Below, piece after piece: positions 7,662 through 11,872 of a DNA stretch of 11,872 nucleotides. The translations under genes were made by a program, and so were the position numbers. The DNA comes from Anaerolineaceae bacterium UBA4775. Lineage in GTDB: Bacteria; Chloroflexota; Anaerolineae; Anaerolineales; Anaerolineaceae. Numbering within the stretch: position 1 is the stretch's first letter; each line of letters starts with the position of its first letter. Location of the stretch: positions 1-11,872 of the forward strand of contig DHHJ01000009.1 in the NCBI GenBank assembly GCA_002403205.1, in the 5' to 3' direction. The notes beneath the pieces were generated by a model. It was not told the DNA's origin and did not search any database. It saw nothing but the letters and a program-made list of their open reading frames with translations.

Positions 7662-7690
7662 ATCATAATCTGATTGACCAGCAGATGCAA
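7662..7690 (-). promoter_or_regulatory. Possible promoter of the mrfA-mrfB operon
   Basis: On the minus strand a -10-like TATGAT (7662-7667, five of six consensus bases) lies 17 bases from a weak -35 TTGCAT (7685-7690, three of six). An AT-rich stretch including TATAAA follows. The start would give a leader of roughly 20 bases before the mrfA ATG, and the Shine-Dalgarno there is weak (GAAGAAT). No SOS-type (LexA) operator is recognisable to me in the 162-base divergent gap shared with the MFS gene. Confidence 0.4.
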
Positions 7691-7730
7691 TAGAACGGGT
7701 AAAAGACTTATCTAAGCGAAAAATCAGGCC

Positions 7731-7757
7731 ATGACCGGTTCATAAACCAGTTATACT
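7731..7757 (+). promoter_or_regulatory. Possible promoter and small palindrome before the MFS gene
   Basis: A -10-like TATACT (7752-7757, five of six) lies 15 bases after ATGACC (7731-7736, four of six). The spacer is short, so the call is weak. The spacer and box edges contain an imperfect inverted repeat, ACCGGTT (7734-7740), cata, AACCAGT (7745-7751), with one mismatch. That could be an operator for a repressor, but a repeat this small may be chance. No regulator gene is adjacent. Confidence 0.3.
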
Positions 7758-7796
7758 TGAGTTGGACTGATTGCCCATGCTGCAGGGAGAATATCG

Positions 7797-9104
7797 ATGC
7801 GGAATGAATTGATTAGATCTCGTTTTTTCTTTGTTGTGCTCATGTTCCTGTTCCTTTTTTTCCAACAATGGATGGGGTTGCTGGTCGAACCAATCACGAT
7901 CCAGTTCAGCCAGGCTGCGAGCGTCCTTGACCGATGGATCAATACGATCCTACCCGTGCATGTGATTTTTGCGATGGTGTTCCTGCCAATTTGGGGGGTT
8001 TTATTTGACCGACATACACGCAAGCGGGTGCTTTCACTGGCCGGCTTTTTGTGGGGGGTGAGTGCCTGGTTGATGGGCATTGCGCCAACTTTTCCAACCT
8101 ATAACATTTCCCGGGTTCTGAGCGGGATGGCCTCAGCCGGCTATTCTGGCATTTATGCCATGGTAGGCGATCTGTTCAAACCCACCAATCGGGGCAAGGT
8201 GTTTTCCTTATTGTTACTGGCACAGCCACTGGCTATTATCCTGTTAGCCTTAATGCCGAATTTTGCTGACTCCCCATTTGGATGGCGGCCGATCCTGCTC
8301 TTTTTTGGCGCGATAGCGTTTTTATTGACCATCGCGATCCAATTGTTCATCAAAGAGCCAAAACGTGGTGCCAAAGAACCCGCGTTGGCGGATATCCCAA
8401 TCACTGGAACCTACCTGTTAGAAACTGATATTGCCTTGAAAGATGTGATCACGCCAAGCCTGCTGTTGATCTTCTTGTTCATTTTCCTGGGCACGATCCC
8501 GGTTTACGTGCTGCTGGTCGGAATGGGTGATTATCTCAGGAACACGCACGGCCTTCAACCGCAAATCGTGCTCACAAATATGCTGCCCGCCATGGTGGGG
8601 GTTTTGCTGGGTTACCCGCTCGGCGGTGTTTTGGGCGATTTTTTCTTCAGGTACAAAAAGAATGGACGGCTTTTTACCAGCCTGTTAGGGTTGGTGATCC
8701 CCACGATTTGCCTCTACCGTGCGCTGCAGATGCAGGATGTCCTAACGGGACAATTTCTGCTGTTTATGCTTTTGGTGAGTGTTTTCATGGCGTTTGGATT
8801 GCCTAACTTAATGGCTTCCATCATGGATGTTGCCCTACCAGAGACCCGGGCCACCGCAGGCGCGCTGGGCTTGTTCTTTCAATCCATGGGCATATTTATC
8901 GCCCCGATGATATTTTCATGGGCACGGGTTTATTTAAGCATAGGGGATGCGATGCTGGTGATCAGTATTGCGGCCTGGATGCTGTGCCTGCTGCTGTGCG
9001 TGGGATTGATCGTACTCATTCCCAAGGATATCGAGCACCTTCGGCGGCACATGGCCTACCGGGGCCATCTGGAAGCGCGTCTGGCGAAATCCAAAGTACG
9101 TTAA
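7797..9104 (+). CDS. Major facilitator superfamily transporter
   Basis: This 435-residue inner-membrane protein has about twelve hydrophobic segments, beginning with FFFVVLMFLFLFF at 10-22. The loop after TM2 bears MFS motif A, GVLFDRHTRKRVL, at 67-79. TM4 starts with SRVLSGMASAGYSGIYAMVGD at 105-125, where Arg106 sits in the motif B position, and a second motif A-like stretch, GGVLGDFFFRYKKNGR, lies at 276-291 in the C-terminal half. The segment DVALPETRATAGALGLFFQSMG at 344-365 resembles Spinster-like carriers. The cytosolic tail is basic. The start is supported by AGGGAGA at 7784-7790, six bases upstream. Substrate and direction of transport cannot be read from the sequence. The gene stands alone on the + strand, is divergent from mrfA, and shares its stop tetranucleotide with the convergent SDR gene. 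Confidence 0.9.
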   Translation: MRNELIRSRFFFVVLMFLFLFFQQWMGLLVEPITIQFSQAASVLDRWINTILPVHVIFAMVFLPIWGVLFDRHTRKRVLSLAGFLWGVSAWLMGIAPTFPTYNISRVLSGMASAGYSGIYAMVGDLFKPTNRGKVFSLLLLAQPLAIILLALMPNFADSPFGWRPILLFFGAIAFLLTIAIQLFIKEPKRGAKEPALADIPITGTYLLETDIALKDVITPSLLLIFLFIFLGTIPVYVLLVGMGDYLRNTHGLQPQIVLTNMLPAMVGVLLGYPLGGVLGDFFFRYKKNGRLFTSLLGLVIPTICLYRALQMQDVLTGQFLLFMLLVSVFMAFGLPNLMASIMDVALPETRATAGALGLFFQSMGIFIAPMIFSWARVYLSIGDAMLVISIAAWMLCLLLCVGLIVLIPKDIEHLRRHMAYRGHLEARLAKSKVR

Positions 9105-9925
9105 TTTGATTTTTTTGATTTTTGAGCCTGGCGGATCAGTAAATCCATGACCGGATAGGTCAGGCTGCCCAAGAGCTGAGTCAAACGAAAGAGAAGTTTT
9201 CCTTCAAAACCGGGGATGATCAGATATTTACCCTTCTTTACACCCTTCAGGATCGTTCGGGCGACATGGTCAGCCGAGAGGACCGATGAATTTGCAGAAA
9301 GGGCTTTGGTTTCAGGGGGTTTGAGGTCTTTTTCAAATTCCAGTTGCGGTGTTTGGGTGTCGGGTGGGTAGACCACCGACACTTTGATGCCCAAGGGTTT
9401 CATTTCCGCCCGGAGCACATCAGACAAACCCTGGATCGCATATTTCGATGCCCCATATCCGGAATAGCCAAAAATGCCGATCAACCCTGCCTGGGATGAG
9501 ATGTTGACGATTGTGCCCGAGCCACGTGCAATCATCTTCGGGATGAGGCATTTGAGCACATGCAAGGTACCAAAATAATTCACATCCATCAACCAGTGAA
9601 AGGTTTCCACATCCAGGTCTTGAAAGTAACCGGGATAGGTAACCCCAGCAGAGTTGATCACCAGGTCCGGGACGTCGAAATCAGCCGTCCATTCATCAAG
9701 GACGTGCGCCAGGGTTTCGTAATTGGTCACATCAGCCGAAATGACCTCGATTTTCTGATCCTTTCGGACAGATTGTTGGGACAGGGTTTGTTGGGATGCC
9801 TGTAATTTTCCGTAATTTCTAGCCAGCAGGCAAACATCGCTGCCGTCTGCCACGAGCAGTTTAGCCAGGGCAAACCCAATGCCGCTTGATCCGCCGGTGA
9901 TCAGTGCGAGTTTATGGGAAGTCAT
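9101..9925 (-). CDS. Short-chain dehydrogenase/reductase resembling 3-ketodihydrosphingosine reductase
   Basis: This is a 274-residue classical SDR that should use NADPH or NADH. The Rossmann motif TGGSSGIG is at 10-17, NSAG at 91-94, the structural Asn116 in DVNYFGT, the catalytic Ser144 in NISSQAG, and Tyr157-x3-Lys161 in YGASK. The segment VVYPPDTQTPQLEFEK at 184-199, followed by KPPETKALS, and the hydrophobic C-terminal stretch LLGSLTYPVMDLLIRQAQ at 251-268, resemble eukaryotic KDSR/Tsc10, which reduces 3-ketosphinganine. I chose the ATG at 9925 because the fold begins right there (SHKLALITGG) and it lies two bases after the fmdB stop. The longer reading from 9967 needs a TTG start and only adds residues that overlap fmdB. 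The sphingolipid role is an inference, since no serine palmitoyltransferase gene is visible here. Confidence 0.85.
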   Translation of the reverse strand: MTSHKLALITGGSSGIGFALAKLLVADGSDVCLLARNYGKLQASQQTLSQQSVRKDQKIEVISADVTNYETLAHVLDEWTADFDVPDLVINSAGVTYPGYFQDLDVETFHWLMDVNYFGTLHVLKCLIPKMIARGSGTIVNISSQAGLIGIFGYSGYGASKYAIQGLSDVLRAEMKPLGIKVSVVYPPDTQTPQLEFEKDLKPPETKALSANSSVLSADHVARTILKGVKKGKYLIIPGFEGKLLFRLTQLLGSLTYPVMDLLIRQAQKSKKSN

Positions 9926-9927
9926 GG

Positions 9928-10152
9928 TTAATGTGACCCGCAGGTGCTGCACGCGCCGCTGGCACAACTGCTGCAGCTCGGTCCGCCGGCGATAGCCCGC
10001 CCGCCGCTGGACGCATTGAACAAGGATATCCGTCGCTTAACGTTGTTCCCCTGGCATTGTTCACAGGTGATCGGCGCATCAGCCTCACGGATGCTGCGAA
10101 TGGTTTCAAAGGTGATTTGGCAGTCTTGACAGGTGTATTCGTAAATCGGCAT
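9928..10152 (-). CDS. FmdB-family small zinc-ribbon protein
   Basis: This 74-residue protein starts with the hallmark MPIYEYTCQDCQ. Two CxxC pairs (Cys8/Cys11 and Cys30/Cys33) form the zinc ribbon of the FmdB/CxxC-CxxC-SSSS family. The tail after residue 47 is rich in Gly, Ser and Ala and carries four more cysteines (60, 63, 68, 71) before GSH, a common feature of these proteins. The family is named after a proposed regulator of formamidase genes in Methylophilus, but most members have no known function. It is followed two bases later by the SDR gene, so the two are probably cotranscribed. In the gap upstream (10153-10423) I found no convincing promoter for it. Confidence 0.9.
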   Translation of the reverse strand: MPIYEYTCQDCQITFETIRSIREADAPITCEQCQGNNVKRRISLFNASSGGRAIAGGPSCSSCASGACSTCGSH

Positions 10153-10294
10153 ACCGGTGTGTTTCCATCAGTTCAGGATCATTTTGGTAAGTTCTTATTT
10201 TACCGCAATTTTGAGGTCAGCTGTTCTTTCTTGTGATCTATTGCCATTCTATGAGCTGGAAAATCATTTATTGGCACGAAATCAGGTGTGATAT

Positions 10295-10359
10295 GCAAAA
10301 CAATGGCAGGATTTGGGTGCAGGTTAAAAAGAAGGGTGAATTTTATAAAAAATCCTGCC
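10295..10359 (-). terminator. Perfect 10-bp inverted repeat downstream of tatB, possible terminator
   Basis: GGCAGGATTT (10305-10314) and AAATCCTGCC (10350-10359) are exact reverse complements separated by 35 bases. Read on the minus strand, the right arm is met about 65 bases after the tatB stop, and the closing arm is followed by ATTGTTTTG, a modest U-rich run. That orientation suits termination of the tat operon. The 35-base loop is long for an intrinsic terminator, so the repeat may have another role. A perfect AT palindrome, TTTTATAAAA (10341-10350), abuts the right arm. The rest of the 271-base gap between tatB and fmdB shows nothing I can assign. Confidence 0.35.
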
Positions 10360-10423
10360 TGAACACGCACAGGGGTTGATCTGATGTGGCTGTGTGGGTG
10401 GTCAAAACCAAGCTGTGATTAAT

Positions 10424-10798
10424 TCATTTGTCTTCGACGGGATTGCTGTCCTTCGAAGGCTGGGGATAGATCTCCTGGGCAATGTTTGTTTCAATGTCTG
10501 TCAGCGTCGTTTCGGTCTCCGACCGGGTCTGATTAAGGATTTTTTTGACTTCCTCAGTGGAGAGGTCCAGCTCTGCAATCAAATTTGAGAGCTCGGCGTC
10601 GTCCATGACTTTTTTGGGGAACTCCCTGATCTCGCTTGAGGTGTGGACAATCTCACGCCAGATGGGCGACCTGACCACATTCCTGATCCATGCGCCAACA
10701 TCCCGGGCAGTTTTGATGGCTTTTTTCGGGCCTAGGACAATAAACGCGAGGATCAGGATAAAGAGGATCTCTAAGGCACCGACGTTGAAGACTTGCAT
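10424..10798 (-). CDS. tatB: Sec-independent translocase subunit, TatA/TatB family (TatB-like)
   Basis: This 124-residue protein has the TatA/B layout: a short N-terminus with Glu10, one membrane helix at about 8-22, a glycine hinge in LGPKK at 22-26, an amphipathic helix KAIKTARDVGAWIRNVV at 26-42, and a charged helical tail to 124. TatB forms the twin-arginine substrate receptor together with TatC. I call it TatB-like because of the long charged tail and the neighbouring shorter TatA. The usual Phe-Gly at the hinge is Leu-Gly here, and the following Leu-Pro is absent. It is the last gene of the tatC-tatA-tatB operon, 21 bases after tatA, with only a weak ribosome binding site. Confidence 0.82.
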   Translation of the reverse strand: MQVFNVGALEILFILILAFIVLGPKKAIKTARDVGAWIRNVVRSPIWREIVHTSSEIREFPKKVMDDAELSNLIAELDLSTEEVKKILNQTRSETETTLTDIETNIAQEIYPQPSKDSNPVEDK

Positions 10799-10819
10799 GG
10801 GTCTTAATGGTTGTGGGGG

Positions 10820-11011
10820 TTAATCTTCTTCGGGGTCGGTGTATTGTTCTGGACCTGGTATGTCTTGATCTTCGCCTGATAAACCGTCCTTGAAAGCCCG
10901 AATGCCTTTACCAAGCTCTCCACCCAGCTTTGCGATTCGACCGACGCCAAAAACCAGTAAGACGATCACCAACACGACGACGATTTCAAGCAATCCGACT
11001 GTTTTAAACAT
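10820..11011 (-). CDS. tatA: Sec-independent translocase pore subunit TatA
   Basis: TatA oligomerises in the membrane to let folded twin-arginine substrates through. The 63 residues comprise a short N-terminus with Glu9, a membrane helix at about 8-21 (EIVVVLVIVLLVF), the conserved Phe21-Gly22 hinge, an amphipathic helix RIAKLGGELGKGIRAFKDGL at 25-44, and an acidic tail. This is at the short end of the family range and fits TatA rather than TatB. The start follows a GGAG ribosome binding site that overlaps the tatC stop codon (TAGGAG), with eight bases between the genes, so expression is likely coupled to tatC. Confidence 0.9.
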   Translation of the reverse strand: MFKTVGLLEIVVVLVIVLLVFGVGRIAKLGGELGKGIRAFKDGLSGEDQDIPGPEQYTDPEED

Positions 11012-11019
11012 ACTTACTC

Positions 11020-11751
11020 CTATCTTTCAGGGTCAACTTTGCTGCTGTCAACGCGAGCAAAAGATGCCAGCAATATACCCAAAAAATACAATAATAGTAA
11101 TGGCACCATCAAAATGGCCATATTGATTGGGTCCGGTGTTGGCGTTACTACGGCTGCGATGACGGCAATCATAATTATGGCAATTCGCCACCCTTTAAGC
11201 AATCCCCTGGCGTTGACAACGCCTAATTTAGCCAGCATATACATGATCAGGGGCGTTTCAAAACTCAACCCAATCCAGAAGATCAGGCCGGTCACGAAGT
11301 TGATATAATCGTTCCATTTCGGGAGCACGTTCGGGCCGGGAAATTCCGTCAAAAAGGGGATGGCAGCGGGGAGCATGACGAAATAGGCAAAGGCTGTCCC
11401 GATTAGAAACAACCCTGATGCCAACGGCACGGCGATCAGGACCCAGCGCCGCTCTGTTTTTGTCAGACCTGGCGCGATGAACAGGTACAGTTGTACCAGG
11501 ATGAAGGGCAGGGCGAGGATGAACCCGCCCAGCAGGGTAACGCGGAAGTAGGCGCTGAAATTCTCGGTGACCTGCAGAGAAAGCAGGTTGTCAAACCCGC
11601 CGATAGGCCGGGCGAGGACCTCAAGCAGAAATTCGGCAAAAATGATGCAAATGACCACACCAACCACAATGGCGATCAAAGAGTGCATCAGGCGCTTGCG
11701 CAATTCATCCAAATGCATCCACAGGGTCATTTCGACAGGTTCATCTGCCAT
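11020..11751 (-). CDS. tatC: Sec-independent (twin-arginine) translocase subunit TatC
   Basis: TatC is the multispanning receptor that recognises twin-arginine signal peptides. The 243 residues and about six hydrophobic segments are as expected. Conserved blocks visible are HLDELRKRL at 13-21, TENFSAYFRV at 62-71, LPFILVQLYLFIAPGLTKTE at 81-100 followed by RR, GLSFETPLIMYML at 161-173 with Glu165 in the membrane, and VVTPTPDPINM at 201-211. The start is preceded by AAGGACG a few bases upstream. It is the first gene of the operon and lies behind its own promoter. The tatC-first order differs from the enterobacterial tatABC. Confidence 0.97.
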   Translation of the reverse strand: MADEPVEMTLWMHLDELRKRLMHSLIAIVVGVVICIIFAEFLLEVLARPIGGFDNLLSLQVTENFSAYFRVTLLGGFILALPFILVQLYLFIAPGLTKTERRWVLIAVPLASGLFLIGTAFAYFVMLPAAIPFLTEFPGPNVLPKWNDYINFVTGLIFWIGLSFETPLIMYMLAKLGVVNARGLLKGWRIAIIMIAVIAAVVTPTPDPINMAILMVPLLLLYFLGILLASFARVDSSKVDPER

Positions 11752-11803
11752 ACAACGTCCTTAAAGCCTTTAAAGGGCAATTTTGTTATTCCAATGAATT
11801 CTC

Positions 11804-11832
11804 AGTATAGCACGCAACCCCTAAAGCTTCAA
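11804..11832 (-). promoter_or_regulatory. Sigma-70-type promoter of the tatC-tatA-tatB operon
   Basis: On the minus strand TATACT (11804-11809, five of six consensus bases) lies exactly 17 bases from TTGAAG (11827-11832, four of six). Transcription would begin near 11797, leaving a leader of about 45 bases. That leader contains a perfect palindrome, CCTTTAAAGG (11767-11776), just ahead of the ribosome binding site. A perfect TTGACA at 11855-11860 further upstream lacks a good -10 partner. Confidence 0.55.
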
Positions 11833-11872
11833 ATTTTCGAGTAAAAGAGGTTTCTGTCAAGAATTTCCATAT

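Noticed and set aside
9926..9967. Longer N-terminus for the SDR protein starting at 9967
   Set aside because: It needs a TTG codon and adds 14 residues with no SDR character, all overlapping the fmdB end. The ATG at 9925 directly precedes the Rossmann strand.
11832..11860. Perfect TTGACA at 11855-11860 as the main tat promoter -35
   Set aside because: At 17 bases its -10 partner is AAAATT, only three of six matches. The promoter at 11804-11832 is better balanced and closer to tatC.

Overview
The window is a stretch of ordinary bacterial chromosome, tightly packed and moderate in GC, with no mobile elements, RNA genes or CRISPR arrays that I can see. Several features fit Chloroflexota, most likely Anaerolineae: the protein style, a tatC-tatA-tatB order, a yebC-ruvC-RNA methyltransferase-ruvA cluster and a 3-ketosphinganine-reductase-like SDR. 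That placement is an inference from gene content and was not tested.

Layout. At the left edge is the tail of an unidentified + strand gene. Its stop codon overlaps the ribosome binding site of a LacD/YihT-type class I aldolase gene (84-1049, +). From 7634 back to 1091 everything lies on the minus strand, in two operons. The first is a mrfA-mrfB pair (7634 to 3884): a superfamily 2 helicase and a DEDD exonuclease with TPRs, homologous to the Bacillus mitomycin-lesion repair proteins. The second is yebC-ruvC-RNA methyltransferase-ruvA (3743 to 1091), driven by a clear extended -10 promoter and joined by ATGA overlaps. A divergent MFS transporter gene (7797-9104, +) runs tail to tail into an fmdB-SDR pair (10152 to 9101, -), and the two convergent genes share a TTAA stop tetranucleotide. 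The right end is a tatC-tatA-tatB operon (11751 to 10424, -) with its own promoter.

How the genes work together. The central 6.5 kb is a DNA-repair neighbourhood. The MrfAB pair should unwind and resect bulky or crosslinked DNA. RuvA and RuvC bind and cut Holliday junctions, but ruvB is absent from the window. The Tat operon encodes a complete TatC, TatA and TatB-like export machine for folded proteins.

The most notable observation is that the MrfA-type helicase carries a complete HNH nuclease motif set embedded inside its C-terminal DUF1998/MZB zinc domain. Bacillus MrfA, as I recall it, is about 90 residues shorter and lacks this. The arrangement suggests a helicase with a built-in nicking or incision activity, paired with an exonuclease encoded in the same operon.
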